DNA of 64,000 nt from Streptomyces nitrosporeus (GCF_008704555.1 NZ_CP023702.1:372001-436000), one strand, 5' to 3'. Numbered from the stretch's first letter, positions 25,330-33,214 are shown. Made by a program: numbers and translations. Notes: generated by a model from the letters alone, not told the origin.

Positions 25330-26574
25330 ATGTCGTCAAGTGGGGTGCGCGCGGAGGTGCCGGGCGACGGCGCGTACATGCAGACGTTCATGGACGAGAT
25401 CTTCCGGGCGTTCCGCCGTCCGGAGCAGCGCCGCTGGGCCCACGCCTATCTGTGGGCCCTGATCCACGTGCCGGGCAAGAAGACACCCCGCCGCATGGCA
25501 CTGGCGGAGCCCCTGCCCCCGGCCGCGGCCCACGGTCTCCACCGGTTCATCAACGCCAGCCCGTGGGAGTGGACCCCGGTACGCCGCCGGCTCGCCCGCC
25601 GGGTCGCCGCGCTGACGACCCCGCACGCCTGGACCGTCGCCGAACTCATCATCCCCAAGCGCGGCGAGCACTCGGTGGGCGTGCACCGGCGCCTCGACCC
25701 CGTCACCGGACGCACCGTCAACTGCCAGCGGGCGCTGGTCCTCTTCCTCGTCTCGGGGACGCAGTGCTATCCGGTGGACTGGAGCCTCGTGCTCGGCGGA
25801 GCGTGGGACTCGGACCAGGAGCGCAGACGCCGGGCACGCGTCCCCGGGTCCGAGGCCGGGCGCACCCCCGCCGATCATGTCGTCGGGTACGCCGCCGGAG
25901 TGGCCGGCCGGCCCCGGCTCGCCGGGCTGCCCTGGGTGCTGGACCTGACGCGGTGCGACGACGCGGCGGGAGTCCTCGCGGGCCTCGCCCGGCAGCGGGC
26001 CGACGTGGTGTGCGAGGTGCCCCCGGACCACCCGGTGCTCCTCGCCGGACAGCACACGCCCGCCGTGGCCGAGGTGGGCGCGCTCATGGAGTCCCGGCAC
26101 GCCCGGCAGACCCACGTCCTGCTCCGGCAGGGCCCGGACGGCCGGGTCCGGCCCGTACCGGTCCACACCTACGCGGGCACGGTCATGGCGCCGCGGCCCG
26201 GCCCCGGCGACGACGTGGGCGTACGCCCGTACCGCGTTCTGGAACGGCCCGACCCGGACGGCCGGCGGCCCGCCCGGTACTGGCTCACCACGCTCACCGA
26301 CCGGCGGGTCGAGGAGGTCCTCCGGCTGGCGCGCAGCCACGCCGCCGCCCTCTCCGCCGTCACCGCGCTCGGCCGCGGATTCGGCGTCCTCGACTTCGAG
26401 GGCCGCTCCTTCCCCGGCTGGCACCACCACATGACCATGGTCTCGGCCGCCTACGTCTACCAGCGCCTGCCCGGGGCCGCAGAGGGTGCCACCGGGGGTG
26501 CCACCGCCCCACCGGAAGCGCCGCCCCGCGCCCGGACACCGCCCGCCGTCGCCCTCACCGGCGTCCTCGACTGA
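25330..26574 (+). CDS. IS701-family transposase-like protein lacking catalytic Asp residues
   Basis: 414 residues, full length for IS701 DDE transposases. Conserved family blocks are present: PKRGEHSVGVHRRLDPVTGRTVNCQ, YPVDWSLVL, and the C-terminal DFEGRSFPGWHHHMTMVSAAY. The block that normally reads VDDTGFPKKG is VAELIIPKRG (residues 103-112), so the first catalytic Asp is lost. No terminal inverted repeats are seen near the gene. It starts the carrier-protein cluster and is followed 54 bp later by a response regulator. It is more likely a domesticated regulatory or DNA-binding protein than an active element. The start at 25330 follows GAGGGGG at long spacing; 25378 is an alternative. Confidence 0.75.
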   Translation: MSSSGVRAEVPGDGAYMQTFMDEIFRAFRRPEQRRWAHAYLWALIHVPGKKTPRRMALAEPLPPAAAHGLHRFINASPWEWTPVRRRLARRVAALTTPHAWTVAELIIPKRGEHSVGVHRRLDPVTGRTVNCQRALVLFLVSGTQCYPVDWSLVLGGAWDSDQERRRRARVPGSEAGRTPADHVVGYAAGVAGRPRLAGLPWVLDLTRCDDAAGVLAGLARQRADVVCEVPPDHPVLLAGQHTPAVAEVGALMESRHARQTHVLLRQGPDGRVRPVPVHTYAGTVMAPRPGPGDDVGVRPYRVLERPDPDGRRPARYWLTTLTDRRVEEVLRLARSHAAALSAVTALGRGFGVLDFEGRSFPGWHHHMTMVSAAYVYQRLPGAAEGATGGATAPPEAPPRARTPPAVALTGVLD

Positions 26575-26628
26575 CATGGCGGCGCTGCGGACCGGCGTGA
26601 AGCCGGGGAGAAAGGGCGGGCGGGACAC

Positions 26629-27318
26629 ATGAGACAGGTACTCGTGGTGGAGCAGGACGCCTCCGCGGCGGCGGCCATGGTGAGCGATCTGCGGCGGCAG
26701 GGGTTCACCGCCCGCAGCGTCTCCACCGGGGAGCGGGCGCTACGGGTGTACGGGGAAGCGGATCTGGTGCTGTTCTCCCTGGAACTGCCCGATATCGACG
26801 GACTGGAATTATGCCGTTCCCTGCGCAGCGGCGGGGACACGGCCCTGATAGCGGTCACCGACGCCGACGTCGAACTGGAACGCGTCCTCGTACTGCACGC
26901 GGGTGCGGACGACTGTGTGGTGAAAAGCTGGGGATTCCGGGAGATCGGAGCCCGTATAGAAGCGGTACTGCGCCGGTCCCGACCCCGGCAGCGACTTCCG
27001 GGCACTATTTCCCTGCGTCATCTGCATATCGATCCGCGCAGGCAGGAAGTCCGGCTCGGGGAACGGCTCGTCGGCGTCACTTCGAAGGAATTCGAGCTGC
27101 TCTACACGCTGGCCGCGACCCCGGACACGGTCGTGACGCGGAAGGAGCTGATGGCCCGGGTCTGGGGCAGCGACTGGGGGCACACCAGCCGCACGATCGA
27201 CACGCATGTGAGCAGCATCCGGGCGAAGCTCGGCTCCAGTGGCTGGATCATCACGGTCCGGGGCGTCGGCTACCGGATGGGGTACGTCTGGCAGCTGCCG
27301 GGGACACCCGCGGGCTGA
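26629..27318 (+). CDS. Atypical OmpR-family response regulator (no phospho-acceptor Asp)
   Basis: 229 residues: receiver domain (1-115) and winged-helix DNA-binding domain (about 125-225, with SKEFELLYTLAATPDTVVTRKELMARVWG and RTIDTHVSSIRAKLG). In the receiver the usual LLDLMLP reads FSLELP, putting Ser50 where the phosphorylated Asp should be; Lys99 of the KPF-type motif is kept (VKSW). No histidine kinase is nearby. Streptomyces has Asp-less regulators such as JadR1 that respond to pathway products, so this may be a ligand-controlled regulator of the adjoining cluster. Confidence 0.88.
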   Translation: MRQVLVVEQDASAAAAMVSDLRRQGFTARSVSTGERALRVYGEADLVLFSLELPDIDGLELCRSLRSGGDTALIAVTDADVELERVLVLHAGADDCVVKSWGFREIGARIEAVLRRSRPRQRLPGTISLRHLHIDPRRQEVRLGERLVGVTSKEFELLYTLAATPDTVVTRKELMARVWGSDWGHTSRTIDTHVSSIRAKLGSSGWIITVRGVGYRMGYVWQLPGTPAG

Positions 27319-27341
27319 GCGGGCCGCGGCACACGGCCCCG

Positions 27342-27500
27342 GGACACATGCGCTCCCGGGGCCCTCGCCGCCCCCGGGGCATGCACGCTCCCGGGCTCTC
27401 GCCGCCCCTGGGACACGCACGCTCCCGGGGTCCTCGCCGTCCTGGGGCACGCACGCTCCCCGGGACCCTCGCTGCCCCGGGGCACGCACGCCCCGGGGTC
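27342..27500. repeat. 34/35-bp tandem repeat between converging genes
   Basis: Units beginning CGCTCCCGGG recur at 27351, 27386, 27420 and 27454, with a shorter copy at 27489, a regular 34-35-bp step. Each unit carries CCCGGG and a CGCCGxCCxGGG arm that can fold. It fills the gap between the response regulator and the converging racemase-fold gene, so it may act as a two-way terminator. Weak Pro/Arg-rich frames cross it. Confidence 0.75.
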
Positions 27501-27505
27501 CGCCG

Positions 27506-28264
27506 TCACACCGCCGCCCCCTCCAGCCGCCGCAGCAGCGGGTGGTGCGCCTCTCCCTTCTCCCCCACCGCTCGCCGCGCCCACCAGGCCGAGGCCAGGT
27601 TCGAGGTCAGCAGGGTGCGGTGCGGCTCGCGGCGGGCCAGCTCGGTCAGGGCGGCGAGCGTGCCCATGCCCGTGCCCGTGAAGAGCAGGGCCGTGCCGGC
27701 GGGCAGCTCCCGCTCCCGTATCCGCCGCAGGAGGGCCCCGGTCGTCACCGCGTACGGATCGAAGCGCGCCTCCCCGCCCGGGCGCGCCGCTTCCTCCGCC
27801 GGGACGGGCACCACCCCGTCGACCGTGAGGCCGGCCCGTTCCCAGAAGGCGCGGGAAGTGTCGGTGAGCCAGGGCTCGTACGGGGAGACGAGGGTCAGGC
27901 GGGTCACCCCGAGCGTCTCGCAGGCCGCGAGGACCGCCTGCGTGGAGGACTGCACGGGCGAGCCGGCGCGCTCGGACAGCTCGTCGCAGAAGGCCCGGTC
28001 GCCCGCCGGCTCCAGCAGGTAGTGCGAGGCGCTGCACGCCACCACCGTGGCGTCCAGGCGCAGCGCGCCGAAGCTGCCGAGCAGGGCGGGGAGCACCTCG
28101 TTGTACGTCTCCAGCATCGTCCGGAGCCCGGCCCCGGGAGTCACCGGGAACCGGGAGGTGTACACGTTCATTCCGACACCGAGCAGATGCTTGAACTCGG
28201 GTTCCGCCGTGGGGTTCTCCGGCGGCACGACGACCCCCAGCCGGGGCAGCGAGAAAAGATCCAT
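27506..28264 (-). CDS. Asp/Glu racemase-fold enzyme (maleate isomerase / arylmalonate decarboxylase-like)
   Basis: 252 residues; start ATG 28264 gives LFSLPRLGVVVPPENPTAEPEF, the typical first strand. The first active-site Cys is in VVACSASHY (about residue 77). The second catalytic position, normally Cys in an SCT-like motif, reads LLFTGTGMGT, so Cys is replaced by Thr. Maleate isomerases need both; arylmalonate decarboxylases use one. The gene is convergent with the response regulator and divergent from the carrier-protein operon, sharing its promoter gap. It could isomerise or decarboxylate a dicarboxylic intermediate of that pathway. Confidence 0.75.
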   Translation of the reverse strand: MDLFSLPRLGVVVPPENPTAEPEFKHLLGVGMNVYTSRFPVTPGAGLRTMLETYNEVLPALLGSFGALRLDATVVACSASHYLLEPAGDRAFCDELSERAGSPVQSSTQAVLAACETLGVTRLTLVSPYEPWLTDTSRAFWERAGLTVDGVVPVPAEEAARPGGEARFDPYAVTTGALLRRIRERELPAGTALLFTGTGMGTLAALTELARREPHRTLLTSNLASAWWARRAVGEKGEAHHPLLRRLEGAAV

Positions 28265-28507
28265 GCCCAGCACCGTAGGGCGCACATCACATCAACGGGT
28301 GTTCTTCGCCCGCTGTTTGGCATACCTGGACACCCCTCTTGCACTCCTTTTCCTTTCCGACATTCCCTGACACTCCGCAACACAGCCCTCACACGGCAGA
28401 CATTGCTCTTCCCGGTCAGGCGCCGAAGGATGTGACTCGGCGAAAGCAGTCCTTCGGCCGGCCCTTTCGGGAAAGAGCCGGTCTTTTCGGTGAAGAGGAG
28501 AAAAGAA
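28265..28507. promoter_or_regulatory. Divergent promoter region of the carrier-protein cluster
   Basis: A 243-bp gap, less GC-rich than its surroundings (for example TGTTTGGCATACC and CTCCTTTTCCTTTCC near 28312-28356), between divergent genes. It should hold promoters for the racemase-fold gene and for the main operon. No clear -35/-10 pair or operator can be fixed by eye. Confidence 0.45.
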
Positions 28508-29662
28508 ATGGCAGCAGAAGGCCCCGGGGAACTGGAGAGACCGCCCCGTATATCGGACGCGACACTGCGGGACTCCGCACACATGGCGGGGGTGGAGTTC
28601 GGCCCCGAGGACGCCGCCGCCATCGCTGACCTGCTGGTGCGCACGGGCGTCGAACTCGTCGAGGTGGGCATGGTCTCCGGACCGGACTCCAAGGACGCCG
28701 GCCTCGTCCTCGCCGCCCACGAGGCGGTCACCGCCGAGCGCAGCATGACGCTCGTCGTCGTACGCGACCGCCGCCAGGTCGCCCGCGCGCTGGACGAGGC
28801 CGAGCGCCTGGGCGTGCGCCACATCATGTACTCGATCCCCACCTCCGAGCAGCACGCACAGCTGAAACTCGGCTCGGCCAGCCCCAAGTTCCTCCATACG
28901 TTGGCACGTTCGGCGATCCAGCAGGCGAAGGAGCGCGGCTTCCACGTCACGTTCAGCGGTGAGGACGGCGCCCGGACGCCCCGGGAGCGGCTCGTCCCCT
29001 ATGTGGAGGCGGGGTTCGCGGCGGGGGCCGACAGGTTCCGGCTCGCGGAGACCGTCGCATACCTCTCGCCCTGGCGGATGGAGGAGGTCGTCGCGGACCT
29101 CACCGCGATCGACGGCTCCGAGATCGAGATCCACTCGCACAACATGCTGGGCATGGCCGTCGCCAACTCCCTGGCGGCCGTGCGGGCGGGCGCCCGGTGG
29201 ATCTCCGCGACCGTCGGCGGGATCGGGGAGCGCGGCGGCAACGCCCCGCTGGCCGAACTGCTCACCTCGCTGCGCGTCATCCACGGCGACACCCGCTTCG
29301 ACCTCACCCACCTCACCGAGCTGTCCCGGATCGCCCTGCGGGGCGCCGGCCTCGGCGATGCCTTCCAGTCCGGGCCGACCACCCCGCACGCCTTCGCGTA
29401 CGAGCTGCCGGGCCAGCTGGACCATCCGCAGGCGTACGAGACGCTGCCCGCCGAACTCGTCGGCAACATACGTGAGTTGCGTGTTCGCAGCCGCCTCACC
29501 ACCGCCCTCGTCCGCTGGGCCCTGGCCGGTTCGGGCCTGGAGGTCGACGTCGACGCCTTCACCTCGTGGCTGGCCGAGCGGCAGGAGCGGGACGGCCGCC
29601 CGCTGCTGGACCGGGACACGATCCGCGAGGCCGCCGTCGACTTCCGCCCCGTACCCGCGTAA
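28508..29662 (+). CDS. Homocitrate/isopropylmalate synthase-like enzyme (DRE-TIM family)
   Basis: 384 residues. The ATG at 28508 follows GAGGAG by 7 bp. Family motifs: SDATLRDSAH (metal-binding Asp-Arg, although DGEQ is replaced by DSAH), FSGEDGART, EIHSHNMLGMAVANSLAA (metal His pair) and GGIGERGGNAPL. These enzymes join an acyl-CoA to a 2-oxo acid or run the reverse aldol cleavage. The missing GEQ makes the exact reaction uncertain. It is the first gene of the carrier operon, so it may make the 2-oxo acid that becomes the amino acid starter, as homocitrate synthase does in lysine biosynthesis through aminoadipate. Confidence 0.85.
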   Translation: MAAEGPGELERPPRISDATLRDSAHMAGVEFGPEDAAAIADLLVRTGVELVEVGMVSGPDSKDAGLVLAAHEAVTAERSMTLVVVRDRRQVARALDEAERLGVRHIMYSIPTSEQHAQLKLGSASPKFLHTLARSAIQQAKERGFHVTFSGEDGARTPRERLVPYVEAGFAAGADRFRLAETVAYLSPWRMEEVVADLTAIDGSEIEIHSHNMLGMAVANSLAAVRAGARWISATVGGIGERGGNAPLAELLTSLRVIHGDTRFDLTHLTELSRIALRGAGLGDAFQSGPTTPHAFAYELPGQLDHPQAYETLPAELVGNIRELRVRSRLTTALVRWALAGSGLEVDVDAFTSWLAERQERDGRPLLDRDTIREAAVDFRPVPA

Positions 29663-29690
29663 TCCGCCTTCTCTGTATACGGAGTTCACG

Positions 29691-29876
29691 ATGCCCACCG
29701 CCACCCTGACCGGCGTATGCCCCGAATGCGAGACCGACCTGACCGTCCCCCCGGTCGCTCCGGGCGAGACGCTCTCCTGCCCCGAGTGCATCCTGACCCT
29801 CCGCGTCGAGGCCGTCGAGGACGGCCGGCTGACGCTGGAGATGGTCGAGGTGCAACTGCGCGACTGGGGTCAGTGA
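29691..29876 (+). CDS. lysW: LysW-type amino-group carrier protein with C-terminal Gln
   Basis: 61 residues. Zinc-ribbon cysteines are at 10, 13, 30 and 33 (CPEC twice), then an acidic stretch and the end RDWGQ. LysW and Streptomyces AmCPs end in EDWGE, where the side chain of the last Glu carries the substrate through an amide bond; here the last residue is Gln (codon CAG before TGA). The protein sits directly before the LysX-like ligase (1 bp apart). It should hold the growing intermediate during phosphorylation and reduction, if the terminal Gln can be charged or is first deamidated. The gene is too small and distinctive to be chance. Confidence 0.93.
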   Translation: MPTATLTGVCPECETDLTVPPVAPGETLSCPECILTLRVEAVEDGRLTLEMVEVQLRDWGQ

Positions 29877-29877
29877 C

Positions 29878-30732
29878 ATGGGCGCCGTCCGTCCCGTCGC
29901 GGTCGTCGCGGACCGGATCGCCTGGGAGGAACGCCGGCTCATCGAGGCGGCCCCGGCGTTCGGCCTCCGTCTCGACTGGGTGAACGACGAGTCCCTCTCC
30001 CTGGGCCACCCGGACGCCCCGTCGGTCAAGGGGTACGACACCCTCCTCGTCCGCAGCCGCAGCTACACGCGCGGCGGTCTGATCGCCACCCTGGCCGAGG
30101 CGGCCGGCGTCCCGACGCTGAACACCGCCCGGGCCATCCACGCCTGTGAGAACAAGGCCGCCCTGCGCGCCCTCCTCCAGGCCGTCGGGATACCCGTCCC
30201 CGACCACCGGCTCGTGCTCTCCCGCAAGGACTTCGACAAGGCGCTGGCCGAGCTGCCGCTGCCTCTCGTCCTCAAGCCCGTCTTCGGCGGGATGGGCAAG
30301 CGGGTCACGCTGATCCGGGACTCCGACACCGCCCACTCCGTGTACGACTACATCGAGGACCTGGCCCACGCCTTCGAGCAGGCCAGTGTGGTGGAGCCGT
30401 ACCTCGGCGGCAGCTCGGTGCGGTGCCTGGTCGTCGGGCGGGAGCTGATCGGGGCGGCCGAGTTCGAGGCCGGCGGCAGCGACTGGCGCAACAACGCGGC
30501 CCTCGGCAACAGGACCCGCGCCGTCGCCCACGACCCCGACGTGCTGAAGACCGTCGACGGTGTGGTGGACGTGCTCGGACCCGGCATCTACGGCATCGAC
30601 CTCTTCGCCACCCCGGACGGCTTCGTCGTCAACGAGGTCAACCACGCCCCCGGCTTCCGGGCCGTGGCCTCCGCCACCGGAGCGGACGTCCCCTCGGCCA
30701 TCGGCCGTTACGTGCAGGAGCTGCTCTCATGA
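29878..30732 (+). CDS. lysX: LysX/RimK-like ATP-grasp ligase
   Basis: 284 residues, normal for LysX. ATP-grasp features: NTARAIHACENKAALRALLQAVGIPVPD, PLVLKPVFGGMGKRV (ATP lid), SSVRCLVVGRELIGAAEFEAGGSDWRNNAALGNR and GIDLFATPDGFVVNEVNHAPGF. LysX attaches the alpha-amino group of an amino acid (aminoadipate or glutamate) to the C-terminal residue of LysW. It lies 1 bp after the carrier gene and overlaps the reductase gene (ATGA). Substrate choice between Glu and aminoadipate cannot be told by eye. Confidence 0.93.
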   Translation: MGAVRPVAVVADRIAWEERRLIEAAPAFGLRLDWVNDESLSLGHPDAPSVKGYDTLLVRSRSYTRGGLIATLAEAAGVPTLNTARAIHACENKAALRALLQAVGIPVPDHRLVLSRKDFDKALAELPLPLVLKPVFGGMGKRVTLIRDSDTAHSVYDYIEDLAHAFEQASVVEPYLGGSSVRCLVVGRELIGAAEFEAGGSDWRNNAALGNRTRAVAHDPDVLKTVDGVVDVLGPGIYGIDLFATPDGFVVNEVNHAPGFRAVASATGADVPSAIGRYVQELLS

Positions 30733-31784
30733 TCCGTGCAGGAGTCGTCGGCGCCTCCGGGTTCGCCGGCGGCGAACTCATCCGCCTCATCACCCAGCAC
30801 CCCGGCCTGGAGCTCACCTTCCTGGGCGGCTCCTCCAGCGCCGGCCGCCGCCCCTCCGAGCTCCACCCCGGCCTCCGCGACAACCGGGGCCTGACCGTCC
30901 AGCCGGTCACCGAGGACGTCGCGGACAGGGTCGACGTCCTCTTCCTGGCCACCCCGGCACCGGTCTCGGCCGAGCTCTCCTCGCTGTTCGCCGACCGCGT
31001 CCCGGCGATCGTCGACCTCAGCGGCGCGTTCCGCATCCGTACGCCGGAGCTGCACGACCGCTGGTACCCGAAGGTCGAGCGCCGCTCCGACCTGGCGGAC
31101 CGCTTCGTCTACGGCGTACCGGAGCTGATCGGCGACCGGCTGAAGGACGCCGCGCTCATCTCGCTGCCCGGCTGCTACGCCACCGCGATCACCCTGGGCC
31201 TCGCACCGCTCACCCTCGGCCTCGGACTCCGCCTGAAGACGGTGGTGGTGGACGGCAAGAGCGGGTCCAGCGGTGGCGGCGTCCAGCTGCGCACCTCCGA
31301 CCTGCACCCGTTCCGGGCCGGGGCCATCGCCCCCTACTCCCCCGCCGGGCACCGGCACGCCGCCGAGGTCGGCGACTTCCTGGAGCGGAGCAGGCCCGGC
31401 ACCATCGGGAGCCTGTCCATGTCGGCGTACGGCGTCCCCAACGTGCGTGGGCTGCTGACCAGTTCGTACGTGTTCACCGACGAGGAGGTGGACCGGCGCG
31501 AGCTGAACCGGGCCTATCTGCGCTTCTACAAGGGGCACCCGTTCGTCCGGGTGCGGCGGCACGACGAGACGCTGATCCCGGTGCCCGACCCCCAGGCCGT
31601 CCTCGGCTCCAACTACGCGGACGTCACGGTGCTGCTGGACGAGGAGGGCGGCCGGATCGTCGTGCTCGCCGCACTCGACAACCTGGTCAAGGGCGCCGCG
31701 GGCCAGGCCGTGCAGGTGACGAACCTGCGCTTCGGCCTGCCGGAGGAGACGGGGCTGACGCAGCAGCCGGTGATGCCGGCGTGA
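30729..31784 (+). CDS. lysY: LysY/ArgC-like carrier-bound acyl-phosphate reductase
   Basis: 351 residues. NAD(P) site VVGASGFAGGELIRL at the N-terminus; catalytic Cys149 in SLPGCYATA; His in AGHRHAAEVGDFL; C-terminal NLVKGAAGQAVQVTNLRFGL. It matches the ArgC/LysY family, which reduces an acyl phosphate (made by the LysZ-type kinase) to a semialdehyde while the substrate is on the carrier. Both ends are coupled to neighbours by 4-bp overlaps. Confidence 0.95.
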   Translation: MIRAGVVGASGFAGGELIRLITQHPGLELTFLGGSSSAGRRPSELHPGLRDNRGLTVQPVTEDVADRVDVLFLATPAPVSAELSSLFADRVPAIVDLSGAFRIRTPELHDRWYPKVERRSDLADRFVYGVPELIGDRLKDAALISLPGCYATAITLGLAPLTLGLGLRLKTVVVDGKSGSSGGGVQLRTSDLHPFRAGAIAPYSPAGHRHAAEVGDFLERSRPGTIGSLSMSAYGVPNVRGLLTSSYVFTDEEVDRRELNRAYLRFYKGHPFVRVRRHDETLIPVPDPQAVLGSNYADVTVLLDEEGGRIVVLAALDNLVKGAAGQAVQVTNLRFGLPEETGLTQQPVMPA

Positions 31785-32611
31785 GCACGGACCGTTTCAT
31801 CCCGACCGTGGTGAAGCTGGGCGGCAGCTGCCTGGACGATCTCGACGGCACCTGGTGGGACGACCTCGCCCGGCACGGGCGGGAGCGTCCGCTGGTCCTG
31901 GTGCACGGCTGGTCCAAACCGCTCAGGAACCTCGACGCCCGTCACCGGGAGCCTTCGGCGGTCCTGCGCGACCGGTACGGCAACCAGAGCCGGTGGACCA
32001 CACCCGAGGTCATCGAGGACATCAAGACGGTCAGCGCCGTCCTGGCCGAGGACGTCCTCGCGCGGCTGGAGAGCCGTGGCATCACCGCCGAGCGGCTGCT
32101 CGGCAGCGACGGGCTGGTCGGCGCGGGAGCGGGCGAGCGGTGGTGGTGGCGTGAGAAGCAGCTCGTGGAGCTGGAGAACCTCGTCGGCCCGATCACCTCG
32201 GTGGACCCGGGCGCGCTGAAGAACCTCGCACCCGGCCACGCCTGCCTGGTCACCCCGCTCGCCCGCAACGCGGCGGGCCAGGAGGTGAACACCGACGCCG
32301 ACCGGGCCGCCGCCGCGATCGCCGGGGCCACCGGTGCGCCGGACCTGGCCCTGGTCACCGACGTCGGCCATCTGCTGATCGACGGCAGGCCGGTACGCCG
32401 GATCAGCGCGAAGGAGGCGGCCGTCTTCCGGGACAAGGGCGCCACCGGCGGGATGCGCAAGAAGCTGCGGGCGGCGGGCGAGGCCCTGGACCGCGGTGTG
32501 GAGCGGGTCGTCCTCGGCAGCGCCCCCGTCACGGACCTGCTGGACGGCTCCACCGGCACGCTGATCACGAAGGCTCCCGACGGGGCCGGTACGTCAGGAG
32601 CCGACGCATGA
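31781..32611 (+). CDS. lysZ: LysZ/ArgB-like carrier-bound amino acid kinase
   Basis: 276 residues, GTG start overlapping the reductase stop. Amino-acid-kinase motifs: VVKLGGSCLDD (ATP phosphate loop), VLVHGWSKPL, EVNTDADRAAAAIAGATGAPDLALVTDVGHLL and GGMRKKLRAAGEALDRGVERVVLG. LysZ-type proteins phosphorylate the side-chain carboxylate of the carrier-bound amino acid. The order kinase after reductase follows other Streptomyces AmCP clusters. Confidence 0.94.
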   Translation: MSTDRFIPTVVKLGGSCLDDLDGTWWDDLARHGRERPLVLVHGWSKPLRNLDARHREPSAVLRDRYGNQSRWTTPEVIEDIKTVSAVLAEDVLARLESRGITAERLLGSDGLVGAGAGERWWWREKQLVELENLVGPITSVDPGALKNLAPGHACLVTPLARNAAGQEVNTDADRAAAAIAGATGAPDLALVTDVGHLLIDGRPVRRISAKEAAVFRDKGATGGMRKKLRAAGEALDRGVERVVLGSAPVTDLLDGSTGTLITKAPDGAGTSGADA

Positions 32612-33171
32612 GCCGGCCCCGCGTGCTGGTCGTCGACAACGGAACGCTCTCGCTCAGGCAACTCCGTTCCCGGCTGGAGGAACTGGGCTCGGAGACGGAG
32701 ACGGTCGGCGCATCCTCCGTGCCCGCCCGGGTGGACGGCCGCTACCAGGCCGTCGTGTTGAGCGGCACCAAGGTGCGCGCGTACGACAGCGAGTTCTACA
32801 AGCCCCTGATCGACCTGGTGACGACAGCGGACGTGCCGGTCCTCGGCATCTGCGGCGGGATGCAGATCCTCGCCGTCGCGGCCGGCGGGCGCCTCGCGGA
32901 GGGGCCGCAGCGGGTCGGCGGCCACGAGGTGCGGGTGGACACGGAGGAGCCGCTCTTCACCTACGTGAAGCCCACGGTCACCGTCTTCCACCGGCACACC
33001 CTCTACCTCCAGGAGGCCCCGGCCGGCTACCGGTCCATCGGCCGCTCCGAGCACGCGCCCGTGGAGTTCCTGCGCTCGGACGACGGCCGGATCCACGGCG
33101 CCCAGGCCCACCTGGAGTTCCGCAAGGACGGTCTGGAGATCCTGCGCGGCTTCACACAGCTCTACCAGTGA
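32608..33171 (+). CDS. Class-I glutamine amidotransferase-like hydrolase
   Basis: 187 residues with one amidotransferase domain and no synthetase partner fused. The nucleophile is Cys82 in LGICGGMQ, and the His-x-Glu pair appears as His168 and Glu170 in AQAHLEF. The triad is complete, so it should hydrolyse a gamma-glutamyl amide. The gene overlaps the kinase gene by 4 bp. It could supply ammonia to an amination step, or, since carrier loading uses a gamma-glutamyl amide, it could release the product or deamidate the carrier terminus. No LysK-type deacylase is present in the cluster. Confidence 0.88.
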   Translation: MSRPRVLVVDNGTLSLRQLRSRLEELGSETETVGASSVPARVDGRYQAVVLSGTKVRAYDSEFYKPLIDLVTTADVPVLGICGGMQILAVAAGGRLAEGPQRVGGHEVRVDTEEPLFTYVKPTVTVFHRHTLYLQEAPAGYRSIGRSEHAPVEFLRSDDGRIHGAQAHLEFRKDGLEILRGFTQLYQ

Positions 33172-33214
33172 CCGGGCCTCTGCCGGCCCCTTCCTACAGG
33201 ACAAGGATTTCGCC

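Noticed and set aside
25330..26574. Active insertion sequence
   Set aside because: No terminal inverted repeats or target duplication seen, and the catalytic Asp block is substituted.
27342..27500. CRISPR array
   Set aside because: Units are contiguous near-identical tandem repeats without unique spacers.
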